A stretch of 64,000 nt of DNA from CALFCE01 sp964411665 (GTDB taxonomy: Bacteria; Pseudomonadota; Gammaproteobacteria; Granulosicoccales; Granulosicoccaceae): NCBI GenBank assembly GCA_964411665.1, contig CAYPMR010000009.1, positions 1 to 64,000 of the forward strand. Direction: 5' to 3'. Each line of letters begins with the position of its first letter. The first letter of the stretch is position 1. The notes below the pieces were generated by a model, which ran no database searches, was not told the DNA's origin, and was given only the letters and a program-made list of their open reading frames with translations. A program made the position numbers and the translations under genes. Of the stretch, positions 9,094-16,766 are shown in pieces.

Positions 9094-9993
9094 TCATAGT
9101 GCTAGATTTCTACCGATCATTCTGATCAGGAAAAAAGCAACGATATTGGCCAGTATGATGGCAATAACACCACCGGCGGAAGCGACGCCAACATCAAAAC
9201 CCTGCAAGGCTTGTGCAAAGATCAGGAAGGCTAGATTGGTTGATTGATTGCCTGGACCACCTGCGGTCGTAACGAATATTTCAGCAAAAATAGACAGATG
9301 AAAAATCGTCTGTATCAGTATGACTATGGCAATGGGGCGAGCCAGATGTGGCAGTGTAAAATGTCGGAAAAGGGAAAAGGAATTTGCGCCGTCCAGCAAG
9401 GCAGCTTCACGTTGTTCCAGGTCCTGACTTTGTAATGACGTCATAAATATAAGAAAGGCAAACGGTATCCACTGCCAACTGACAATAATAATGATCGATG
9501 CAAGCGGAAAGTCGGACAGCCAATCAACAGGTTCCAGACCGATCGATGTTGAAAGAAAAGCGAATAAACCGTAAATCGGATTCATCATCATGTTCTTCCA
9601 TACCAGCGCATTGACAGTTGGCATGATAAAGAACGGGGAGATCAGCATAACCCGTACGACACCTCTTCCTCGAAAAGGCCTGTCTAGCAATACAGCGAGG
9701 AGGATGCCGGCTATGACGGTAATAGCGAGCACTGATCCGACCAGCACCAGCGTATTGATGATCGCTGGCCAGAAGGCCGGATCAGTAACAAAGAACTCGT
9801 AGTTGGACCAACCGGCGAAACCTGAACGATTCGGATAGAGTAGATGATACCGAATCGTCGAGAAGTACACCGTCATGGCGAGCGGAACTATCATCCAGAT
9901 AGCCAGCAGGATGATACTGGGCGCTTGCAGCCATTTCGTTAGATAGCGCTTTTTTAAAAATGGCCGCAAAAAGAGCGGTAATACAGAAGCCAT
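9094..9993 (-). CDS. smoF: Polyol/sugar ABC transporter permease (SmoF/MalF type)
   Basis: 299 residues, six predicted membrane helices. EAA loop REAALLDGANSFSLFRHFTLPHL is seen near residue 195-218 (EAALLDGA core). It is the MalF-type partner of the neighbouring MalG-type permease. It starts 31 bp after the stop of the substrate-binding protein gene. ATG at 9993, with a short cytoplasmic head (LKKRYLTKWL) before the first helix. Confidence 0.92.
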   Translation of the reverse strand: MASVLPLFLRPFLKKRYLTKWLQAPSIILLAIWMIVPLAMTVYFSTIRYHLLYPNRSGFAGWSNYEFFVTDPAFWPAIINTLVLVGSVLAITVIAGILLAVLLDRPFRGRGVVRVMLISPFFIMPTVNALVWKNMMMNPIYGLFAFLSTSIGLEPVDWLSDFPLASIIIIVSWQWIPFAFLIFMTSLQSQDLEQREAALLDGANSFSLFRHFTLPHLARPIAIVILIQTIFHLSIFAEIFVTTAGGPGNQSTNLAFLIFAQALQGFDVGVASAGGVIAIILANIVAFFLIRMIGRNLAL

Positions 9994-10024
9994 TGTACCG
10001 GTGTTATTGCCGGTCTATCTGCTT

Positions 10025-11407
10025 TCAATAGTAACCGGCTTTACGCATTTCACGATCAGCCGCTTTCTGTGCATTTTCAAGCGCTTTTTCAACAGATATA
10101 TCACCCGCCAGTGCTGCAGTCATTTGCTGGCCTACAGCAATACCGATTGCCTGAAATTCTGGAATTGCGGCGAACTGTACGCCAGTGTAAGGTGATGGAT
10201 TCAGTGTTGAATTGTTAGGGTCAGCTGAGAGTATCGCTTTGAGTTCAGCTTCAGCGAAAACAGCAGCGGAAATGAAGTTCGAATTCTCATAAGTGGATGC
10301 ACGCGTGCCGGTTGGAACAGCTCCCCAACCGTTTTTGGAAGCAACAAGTTCAATATATTCTTTAGAGGTAGCCCACTTGATAAATGCCTTTGCATCATCA
10401 GCCTGTTTGGTGCCAGCCGGTACTGCAAGTGCCCACGCCCATAACCAGTTGGCGCCGCGCTTTGTAACAGCGACGGGTGATTGTGCAAACGCGATGCTAT
10501 CAGCGACTTTACTTTGTTCCGGATTGGTGACGAATGAAGCTGCAATCGTGGCGTCTATCCACATACCGCATTTACCTTCGTTCATTAGTGCAAGAATTTC
10601 ATTGAATGAATTCCCTTCTGATCCTGGCGGGCCGTACTTGCTGAGCAAATCAACATAGAAGCTGACCGCATGTTGCCAGGCTGCGCTGTTGAGCGCCGGG
10701 GTCCAGTCTTCGTTGAACCACTGTGCACCGAAACTGTTGGCCATGGTTGTCAGGAAAGCCATATTGTCACCCCAACCCGGCTTACCGCGCAGGCAAATGC
10801 CAAAGACACCAGCGTCTTTGTCAGTCATTGCTGCTGCAGCATCTGCTACGTGTCCCCACGATGGGTTGTCAGGCATTTCAAGACCTGCAGCATCAAGAAG
10901 GTCCTTGCGATACATGATCATGGAACTCTCGCCGTAGAAAGGAGCTGCATAGAGCTTGCCTTCGTGACTGAGGCCATCCCGCATCGCTGGCAAAATGTCG
11001 TCCACATCATAGGTGGCGTCGAATTCCAGGGCTTCGAGCCAGCCTAGCTTTCCCCAGATAGGTGCTTCGTACATACCGATAGTCATAACATCGAATTGGC
11101 CGCCTTTGGTGGCAATATCAGTGGTGATGCGCGAGCGAAGTGTGCCCTCTTCGAGTGTCACCCAATTCAATGTAACGCCTGGATGTGCAGCTTCGAATTC
11201 TGGTGTCAGTTTTTGCATTTCGATCATGTGGCCGTTGTTGACCGTGGCGATCGTGAGTTCACCGGCAATAGCACTGACACTACTCAGTAACGCTGTTGTG
11301 AGGCCGGTTAAAGCAGCTATCGCGTATCTGGAAAAGTAGTTTTTTGTTGGAGCTTTTGCCGATCGGTTTGGCGACGCTTTCGTTGACGGGGTAAGTTTGA
11401 ATACCAT
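10025..11407 (-). CDS. smoE: Periplasmic polyol-binding protein (SmoE type)
   Basis: 460 residues. The long N-region ends in a signal peptide (AIAALTGLTTALLSSVSAIAG, cleaved about residue 48). The mature protein begins ELTIATVNNGHMIEMQKLTPEF, closely like sorbitol/mannitol-binding proteins of the CUT1 family. It delivers polyol to SmoFGK. First gene of the operon. A GAGGA ribosome-binding site lies eight bases before ATG 11407. The ~90-bp upstream gap holds a 10-bp perfect palindrome that may be an operator. No transcription factor gene is encoded beside this operon. Confidence 0.92.
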   Translation of the reverse strand: MVFKLTPSTKASPNRSAKAPTKNYFSRYAIAALTGLTTALLSSVSAIAGELTIATVNNGHMIEMQKLTPEFEAAHPGVTLNWVTLEEGTLRSRITTDIATKGGQFDVMTIGMYEAPIWGKLGWLEALEFDATYDVDDILPAMRDGLSHEGKLYAAPFYGESSMIMYRKDLLDAAGLEMPDNPSWGHVADAAAAMTDKDAGVFGICLRGKPGWGDNMAFLTTMANSFGAQWFNEDWTPALNSAAWQHAVSFYVDLLSKYGPPGSEGNSFNEILALMNEGKCGMWIDATIAASFVTNPEQSKVADSIAFAQSPVAVTKRGANWLWAWALAVPAGTKQADDAKAFIKWATSKEYIELVASKNGWGAVPTGTRASTYENSNFISAAVFAEAELKAILSADPNNSTLNPSPYTGVQFAAIPEFQAIGIAVGQQMTAALAGDISVEKALENAQKAADREMRKAGYY

Positions 11408-11482
11408 ACTGGGAATCCTCTATTGGTAGCTTGTTTTTTGGTTTTTTAGTTTTATTTATCTGCGGTCAGAGCAATATTATTT

Positions 11483-11492
11483 CCGATATCGG
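11483..11492. promoter_or_regulatory. Palindrome CCGATATCGG upstream of polyol operon (possible operator)
   Basis: A perfect 10-bp palindrome in the 92-bp gap between the alpha/beta hydrolase gene and smoE, 75 bp upstream of the smoE start. It is flanked by AT-rich sequence (TTATTT on one side, GATTATTTTA on the other). Position and symmetry suit a regulator-binding site. It has no match to a named operator that I can cite, and a chance 10-bp palindrome is possible. Confidence 0.3.
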
Positions 11493-11499
11493 GATTATT

Positions 11500-12300
11500 T
11501 TACAGTAAAAGCTGAGACTCACGAGCCTCCACACGCTGAATAAATTCAATCAGATGTGTTGCTACAGTTTGTCCTGCTTCGAGCAGTATAGAGTGTTTGT
11601 AGTTTGGCAGTACCACAAGTTCTGAGTCGGCCAGTGCTGCATCGATTTGTTTGTTTAGGCGAGGGTTGCAACCACCGTCATTCTCGCCGGTTAAAACAAG
11701 CGATGGTGCCTGAATTTCGTGTAACCAGGGGGCCATTTCAGTACTGGCGTAAATTCGAAAGACGTTCAGAAACACATTCTCATCCGTCGCAACAACCTGC
11801 TGCAACCGACGATCAACTATGTCTGAATGTTTGGCAATAAAATCATCTGTATACCAACGATCCACTAGCGTCGTGAGGACGTTAGCAATGCCTTTTTGTT
11901 CCATCGCTTCAACGACACCAAGCACCTTTGCGCTGTCTTCGTCGGTGCGAAATGCAGCTGTGGATAACAAACCCAATGAACGTACCCGCTGTGGATAGGC
12001 ACGTGCATAGGCCGGTCCTATCATGCCGCCCAGCGAGTGACCGGCAAAGTGCGCACTTTCAAAGCCGCAAACTTGCCTGAGTGCCTCAAGGTCTTCAACC
12101 AGTTCATCCAGTCCGAAAACGTCATTCGGCTCGGGAGACGTGCCATGGCCACGTAAGTCATAGGTTACCACGGTGAAATGACTGGTCAGTTGATCGATGG
12201 CATAACGCCAGGTGTCGCGTGCAGCACCGATACCGTGGATCAGGATTAACGGTGGACCATCACCGGCTACGCTATAGTCGCAGTTAATCGCAGTCGTCAT
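11500..12300 (-). CDS. Alpha/beta-fold hydrolase
   Basis: 266 residues. Oxyanion-hole block LIHGIGAARDTW (about 20-31), nucleophile elbow GHSLGG with Ser89, acid residue in LVLTGENDGG (about 212), and a catalytic His in YKHSILLEA (about 243). It resembles 3-oxoadipate enol-lactonase/haloperoxidase-like hydrolases, but the substrate is unknown. Its ATG overlaps the stop of the upstream luciferase-like oxidoreductase by four bases (ATGA), so the two are translationally coupled and probably act in one pathway, perhaps oxidative cleavage followed by ester or lactone hydrolysis. Confidence 0.88.
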   Translation of the reverse strand: MTTAINCDYSVAGDGPPLILIHGIGAARDTWRYAIDQLTSHFTVVTYDLRGHGTSPEPNDVFGLDELVEDLEALRQVCGFESAHFAGHSLGGMIGPAYARAYPQRVRSLGLLSTAAFRTDEDSAKVLGVVEAMEQKGIANVLTTLVDRWYTDDFIAKHSDIVDRRLQQVVATDENVFLNVFRIYASTEMAPWLHEIQAPSLVLTGENDGGCNPRLNKQIDAALADSELVVLPNYKHSILLEAGQTVATHLIEFIQRVEARESQLLL

Positions 12301-13490
12301 GCCGTACCCGCGCTATTGGTGCCAGTAGGGTCTGATGCAGTTGTTTGAGCGTCAGGAATGTATTGTGATGATTGTGTAGTAGCAGTTTTTGCAGAATCGA
12401 AATAGGGCATGACGTCTTCGGCAAACTGTTGTAATCCATCGAGTACCTCTTGTTGCGCGACACCAAAATTGCAACTCAGAATGAATCGATCGATACCGAG
12501 TTCCTGATAAACACTCAATCTGTCTATAATTTCTTCAGGTGTTGCTATTAACAAACTTTCTGCCAGTTCTTCACGTGTCTGAGCACGAGGCAGGGGCGTA
12601 ATCATGCCATTGACGACTGTGCCGGGCCCGGTAAACACATTGTCAAAGCGTGAATAGTAGGATTCTGCACAGATCAGTCTTTTTGATTTCTCTTTCTCGG
12701 AATTACACGGCAGGCCAACACGCGATAATGATAAGCTCAGAGGCTTCGCGGTAGTTTCCATTTCATCTTTCGCACGGTTAAAGGCAGAAACCTGATCAAG
12801 TAGAAGTTGGTGATTGCCAGCCAGAGGTGTTGTCTGGATATGGAATCCGCGTTTAGTGCAATGATAGATTCCTTCCGGATTCATCACCGCCATCATCAGC
12901 TCTGGGCCGCCAGGCGTTAACGGGCGTGGCATTACTGTCAGGGAATCAAAGTTGTAATATTTACCGTGCCATGAAACCTCTTCCTCGGTGAGTAAACTTT
13001 GCAGTACCTCTAGCGCTTCATTAAAGCGCTCTTGTGTTTCATCCATGGGCACGCCCAGTCTTTCCATTTCATAGGCGAAGGCACCACGCCCAACACCGAG
13101 CATCAGGCGTCCGTTGGTAAATATATCAGCGCAGATGACTTCGCCAGCATAGGTGCGCATATCGTGCAACGGCAACACAGCGATGGAAGTGATTATCTTT
13201 ATATTCGATGTGTGTGCTGCAATTTGAGTAGCGAATTGCAAGGGTGCGGGCATCATCAGAATATTCATCAGATGATGTTCGGTTATCGAGACCGATTCAA
13301 AGCCACAACGATCTGCCTGAATGGCCTGCTCCAGGACATCGGCTAATACAGTGTGTCCACCGTAATCCTTGTCCGGGAGGTAGGGTGCAAGTTGTACGCA
13401 GAATTCCACGGCTGGTTGATTGGCTTTTTCAATGAGTCGGTCCAAGTATACACGGATAGGTATCAATGGCCGATCTGGCACGTCCGGCAC
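12297..13490 (-). CDS. Luciferase-like (LLM class) flavin-dependent monooxygenase
   Basis: About 397 residues from GTG 13490; another GTG at 13481 and a TTG slightly downstream are alternatives, and none has a clear ribosome-binding site. The conserved (beta/alpha)8 bacterial-luciferase fold begins near residue 28 (PAVEFCVQLAPYL). It contains SVSITEHHL and MLGVGRGAFAYEMERLGV, the family phosphate-binding block. Such enzymes use reduced FMN supplied by a partner reductase; no reductase is encoded nearby. The C-terminal ~30 residues are low-complexity (T, S, A) and probably disordered. Coupled to the downstream hydrolase. Substrate unknown. Confidence 0.88.
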   Translation of the reverse strand: MPDVPDRPLIPIRVYLDRLIEKANQPAVEFCVQLAPYLPDKDYGGHTVLADVLEQAIQADRCGFESVSITEHHLMNILMMPAPLQFATQIAAHTSNIKIITSIAVLPLHDMRTYAGEVICADIFTNGRLMLGVGRGAFAYEMERLGVPMDETQERFNEALEVLQSLLTEEEVSWHGKYYNFDSLTVMPRPLTPGGPELMMAVMNPEGIYHCTKRGFHIQTTPLAGNHQLLLDQVSAFNRAKDEMETTAKPLSLSLSRVGLPCNSEKEKSKRLICAESYYSRFDNVFTGPGTVVNGMITPLPRAQTREELAESLLIATPEEIIDRLSVYQELGIDRFILSCNFGVAQQEVLDGLQQFAEDVMPYFDSAKTATTQSSQYIPDAQTTASDPTGTNSAGTA

Positions 13491-13551
13491 AGGAAATTTG
13501 TGTGATGTCTGTTAAAATTCCCTGCACGTACACAACTGTCAAAGGCACACC

Positions 13552-14022
13552 TTGAGCAACTCATCCTCGATATATACTGACCTAAAACAATTAGGAAAAA
13601 CGGTTGATCAACCGCAGTCGCCAGAGGAAGCTGTTTTGGAGACGGTATCGAATCCGCAGGCAGATGTTGATTATTGCGTGCGCTTTACGGCACCTGAATT
13701 CACATCTTTGTGTCCAATGACCGGTCAGCCCGATTTTGCCCATCTTGTACTTGATTACGTGCCGGGTGAGAAACTTGTTGAAAGCAAATCGTTGAAGATG
13801 TTTCTGACATCCTTCAGAAATCACGGTGCATTTCATGAAGATTGTACGGTTACTATTGCCAGACGGTTAATAGCGGCGACAGAGCCCAAGTGGTTGCGTC
13901 TGGGTGGCTATTGGTATCCGCGAGGCGGTATTCCCATCGATGTGTTTTTTCAGCACGGCGTGCTACCCGATGGCGTTTGGGTGGCGGAGCAGGGTGTGCC
14001 TGGTTATCGTGGCCGTGGATAG
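13552..14022 (+). CDS. queF: NADPH-dependent preQ0 reductase QueF (short, one-domain type)
   Basis: 156 residues. It reduces 7-cyano-7-deazaguanine (preQ0) to preQ1 in queuosine biosynthesis. Catalytic Cys54 sits in SLCPMTGQPD, with Asp61 following; the NADPH-binding ESKSLK is at 77-82; FRNHGAFHE is at 88-96. The C-terminus WYPRGGIPIDVF...GVPGYRGRG is the form seen in alphaproteobacterial short QueF proteins, whereas E. coli-type enzymes are about twice as long. The start read here is TTG at 13552; no better in-frame ATG precedes the conserved part. The other queuosine genes are not in the window. No preQ1 riboswitch was recognised upstream. Confidence 0.93.
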   Translation: MSNSSSIYTDLKQLGKTVDQPQSPEEAVLETVSNPQADVDYCVRFTAPEFTSLCPMTGQPDFAHLVLDYVPGEKLVESKSLKMFLTSFRNHGAFHEDCTVTIARRLIAATEPKWLRLGGYWYPRGGIPIDVFFQHGVLPDGVWVAEQGVPGYRGRG

Positions 14023-14045
14023 GAGCGGGTTGTTTTGTGTTTCGC

Positions 14046-14522
14046 TTAGTTCGAATCAGGCGCAACCAATTGCTCACCTTCCACCAGCTTGAATGATTGT
14101 GGTGGTAAAGACGAGCTTACCCAGTAAAGCGTCTCACCGTCGTGCGCGACCGGGTAACTTGTCCAGCCCCCGACTTCCCATAAACTCTGGTACGTATTCT
14201 CTGTGCTATTGACTCGCCATTTGCCACGGCTTGAACGTGAGCCTTCCTGTGCATAGATTGTGATCCCGTCTTCTCGAAAATACTGTCGATAGTTTTTTCC
14301 ATCCCATTGACCGATGGCAGTTTTTCCGGACAGCAGTTTCTGGATTTCACTGGCACTGAATCTCTGCAGTTGATCAGCTTGTAACTGTAAGGTGGTGCCA
14401 GCGAACAAGAGCAGTAAACACAAGAATGAAATTACAAGCCCTGATGGATCAGTACAGGAACGCGGATTACCAATGGAGTGCAGGGTAAGGTCAACGCGAC
14501 GGTGACGACAGATATTTTGCAT
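14046..14522 (-). CDS. Secreted or membrane-anchored small protein, unknown function
   Basis: 158 residues. A strong ribosome-binding region (AAGGAAAGGAACC) immediately precedes ATG 14522. A hydrophobic signal or anchor spans about residues 28-47 (LVISFLCLLLLFAGTTLQLQA). The mature part has a pattern of the type SASEIQKLLSGKTAIGQWDG...YFREDGITIYA...SRGKWRV. This resembles small periplasmic proteins whose domain starts with 'lLsG.T..G.w.G..y..Yf..dG' (recall of the family, not checked). The convergent queF gene ends 23 bp away. No pathway can be assigned. Confidence 0.7.
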   Translation of the reverse strand: MQNICRHRRVDLTLHSIGNPRSCTDPSGLVISFLCLLLLFAGTTLQLQADQLQRFSASEIQKLLSGKTAIGQWDGKNYRQYFREDGITIYAQEGSRSSRGKWRVNSTENTYQSLWEVGGWTSYPVAHDGETLYWVSSSLPPQSFKLVEGEQLVAPDSN

Positions 14523-14611
14523 GGTTCCTTTCCTTACATAGTTGTTTGTTACTGACGATCAACTACCGCACTTGCACAGATATACCGGATGAAACTATTT
14601 GCTGATGCATT

Positions 14612-15556
14612 TTAATGGAATAAGTTGTTCTGTTTTAGTAGCGACATCAATTTGGCTAGTGAATGCTCAGTATCGTCACCTGAGGTGTCCAATTGCATTT
14701 GTGCACGTTCGTAATGATTTTTGCGATCGACAAGGATTTCACGCAGGTGTGTCAGGGCTTCAGGATAGCCTTCCATGGGTCGCGTGTCTCCTTGCGCAGA
14801 CACGCGTGCCAGATGTTCTTCGGGGGACGTTCTTATCCACACAGTGTTGTATCTTGACAGCAGTGTTTCATATGCAGATTGCTCTGTAACGATACCCCCG
14901 GCGGCAGCGATAATGATTTTTTCATGTCGGTCGGCAACTGCATCCACAGCTGCAGCTTCGAACTTGCGGTAGCCTTCTGGTCCATACATCGCAATAATCT
15001 CGGTGACAGACATGCCACCAAATTTTTCGATTTCAGTGTTAAGTTCCAGGAATGGCACGCCACTGGTTTCACTTGCCAATAGACCGAGAGTGGACTTGCC
15101 TGCACCGCGCAGGCCTATTAGACACACACGTTGTTGACGTTGCCGGTGGAGCGTTGCTGTTGTGCGCAGCAATTGCGCGACACTCTCTCTGGTTTGCTCG
15201 GAGGCATGATGATATTGCCGAAGAATCATCAAGACATCTGCCTGATCGGCTTCGTTATTTCTAAAACCACCGCTATCGTCCCCACTTCCATCATCAAGAT
15301 CACTGACAAGCCAGTCCAGTTTTAGATCGAGCGCTATTGCTACACGTAGCAACAAGCCTATGGAGATGTTTCCTTGCCCATTTTCCAGTTGAGCGAGATA
15401 GCGTGGTGAAATACCTGATATATCGGATAAAACGCGTCGTGGCAGTCGTTTACTTTCACGTACTGTACGTATACGTTGGCCGACTTTATGGAGTAGATCG
15501 TCGACACGTTGGTCGTCTGGGTGAGCAGGCAGGTTCTTCAGCTTACCGGTTGGCAT
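14612..15556 (-). CDS. XRE-family regulator with C-terminal shikimate-kinase-like domain (BzdR/BoxR-like)
   Basis: 314 residues. An N-terminal XRE helix-turn-helix (about 22-85, with LSDISGISPRYLAQLENGQG) is joined by a linker to a shikimate-kinase-like domain with P-loop GLRGAGKST (148-156). BzdR and BoxR, which sense benzoyl-CoA, have this exact layout. The Mg-binding Asp of real shikimate kinases (SDxEIE region) is replaced by ELNTEIE (171-177), so the domain is probably a ligand sensor rather than a kinase. It lies 10 bp downstream of the Rieske oxygenase gene on the same strand, which suggests that it controls that enzyme. No benzoyl-CoA pathway gene is in the window, so the effector may differ. 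Confidence 0.88.
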   Translation of the reverse strand: MPTGKLKNLPAHPDDQRVDDLLHKVGQRIRTVRESKRLPRRVLSDISGISPRYLAQLENGQGNISIGLLLRVAIALDLKLDWLVSDLDDGSGDDSGGFRNNEADQADVLMILRQYHHASEQTRESVAQLLRTTATLHRQRQQRVCLIGLRGAGKSTLGLLASETSGVPFLELNTEIEKFGGMSVTEIIAMYGPEGYRKFEAAAVDAVADRHEKIIIAAAGGIVTEQSAYETLLSRYNTVWIRTSPEEHLARVSAQGDTRPMEGYPEALTHLREILVDRKNHYERAQMQLDTSGDDTEHSLAKLMSLLKQNNLFH

Positions 15557-15566
15557 GCCTGACAGA

Positions 15567-16718
15567 TTAACTCTGTGAGAGTCCGGGTGTTAGCTTGTCA
15601 GCGACGTAGTGATAGAAATCCCAGATCGTCCCTTCATAGTCTGGTGGCGCCAATGGACTGCGGCTCGTGTAGCGGGATTCAAGACCACGCTGCATTGAGA
15701 TCAGACGATCTTTGTCTTCGGCATTGAATGATGCAGCGAAGGTGTATCGAGCCATTGCTTCATCAGAGTCGAACAGCTCCTCGCGCGCGATGACGCCCCA
15801 TCGAGTTTGCAGTGATGTGCCGCTGGTTGGGGTGATACCCATAAACACTGCCGAGTTGGGAGAGCATGCGACGACAAAGGACGGGTAAATCCACACCATC
15901 ATTGACAGGCTACGCTCTTCCTCAGTCATATCATCATGATAGGGGGCGCGGCCCTCAAACTTTTCGTCATAGTGGGATTTATAAGCCGTATAACCTGATT
16001 GGCCCTCGACCTTTTCGCATAATCGGGTTGGAGTCATCGGGTGCAGTGTTTTCAGGTGCACAGGCGTCAGATGGTAGCCTTCCATAAAATTCTCGGCCAG
16101 GCACTTCCAGTTTACTGGCCAGTGCTCTGGTCCTGCTTTTACCGTGCGCATTTCTTCCATATGGTAGTTCTTAACCAGCTCATCAACACCTTTGGTCATC
16201 TCCTCAAAAGGCTCGGCGTTGCCGTCCATATTGATGAATATGAATCCCATCCATAGCGAGCATCGAAACGAAGGAAGTGCGCAGCTTTTTTTATCGAAGC
16301 CTTCGGTCTTATCAGCTTCGATCAGCGGGGCTGCCAGCAGTTTGCCATCGAGCGCATAGCTCCACTTATGATACGGGCAGGTGAGTTTGCGTGTATTGCC
16401 GCTACCCGACATAACAACGCTGCCGCGATGGCGACAAACGTTGGACAAGACGCTAATCGAGTTATCGTTGCCGCGTGTAACTACCAGTGGTTCATCAAGG
16501 ACTTCAAGGCAGTAGTAGTCCCCGGGTTGGGGTATTTCGTCAGCACGGCCAACACAAATCCATCCGCCGAGAAAAAGAGACTGTGTTTCGAGTTGCAGTA
16601 AGTCGTCACTTTGATAGAAGTCTGCCGGCATGGTTGTCGGTACAGACTGCTTTTTCTCTTTAAGATCAATGACAGCTTGACGCCATTGATTTGTACTACC
16701 GTTTTGACTAGCTGCCAT
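15567..16718 (-). CDS. Rieske non-haem iron oxygenase, alpha subunit
   Basis: 383 residues. Rieske [2Fe-2S] ligands are Cys95-x-His97 and Cys114-x2-His117 (CRHRG, CPYHKW). The catalytic domain has AENFMEGYHLTPVH with candidate iron ligands His216 and His221 and an acidic bridge near Glu209. Length and motifs fit the ring-hydroxylating/choline-monooxygenase/betaine-demethylase superfamily. Such an enzyme needs a reductase, and none is encoded here. The dimethylglycine-dehydrogenase-like flavoprotein 2 kb away would fit a quaternary-amine substrate (glycine betaine, carnitine or similar). The BzdR-like regulator next door would fit an aromatic CoA-linked substrate. I cannot decide between them. 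Confidence 0.9.
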   Translation of the reverse strand: MAASQNGSTNQWRQAVIDLKEKKQSVPTTMPADFYQSDDLLQLETQSLFLGGWICVGRADEIPQPGDYYCLEVLDEPLVVTRGNDNSISVLSNVCRHRGSVVMSGSGNTRKLTCPYHKWSYALDGKLLAAPLIEADKTEGFDKKSCALPSFRCSLWMGFIFINMDGNAEPFEEMTKGVDELVKNYHMEEMRTVKAGPEHWPVNWKCLAENFMEGYHLTPVHLKTLHPMTPTRLCEKVEGQSGYTAYKSHYDEKFEGRAPYHDDMTEEERSLSMMVWIYPSFVVACSPNSAVFMGITPTSGTSLQTRWGVIAREELFDSDEAMARYTFAASFNAEDKDRLISMQRGLESRYTSRSPLAPPDYEGTIWDFYHYVADKLTPGLSQS

Positions 16719-16766
16719 GTCTGTTTACCTGACGCTTATCTGTCCTGGTACCACATAAAGTGGCTA

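Noticed and set aside
13491..13551. preQ1 riboswitch before queF
   Set aside because: The gap is only about 60 bp and shows no recognisable preQ1 aptamer pattern.
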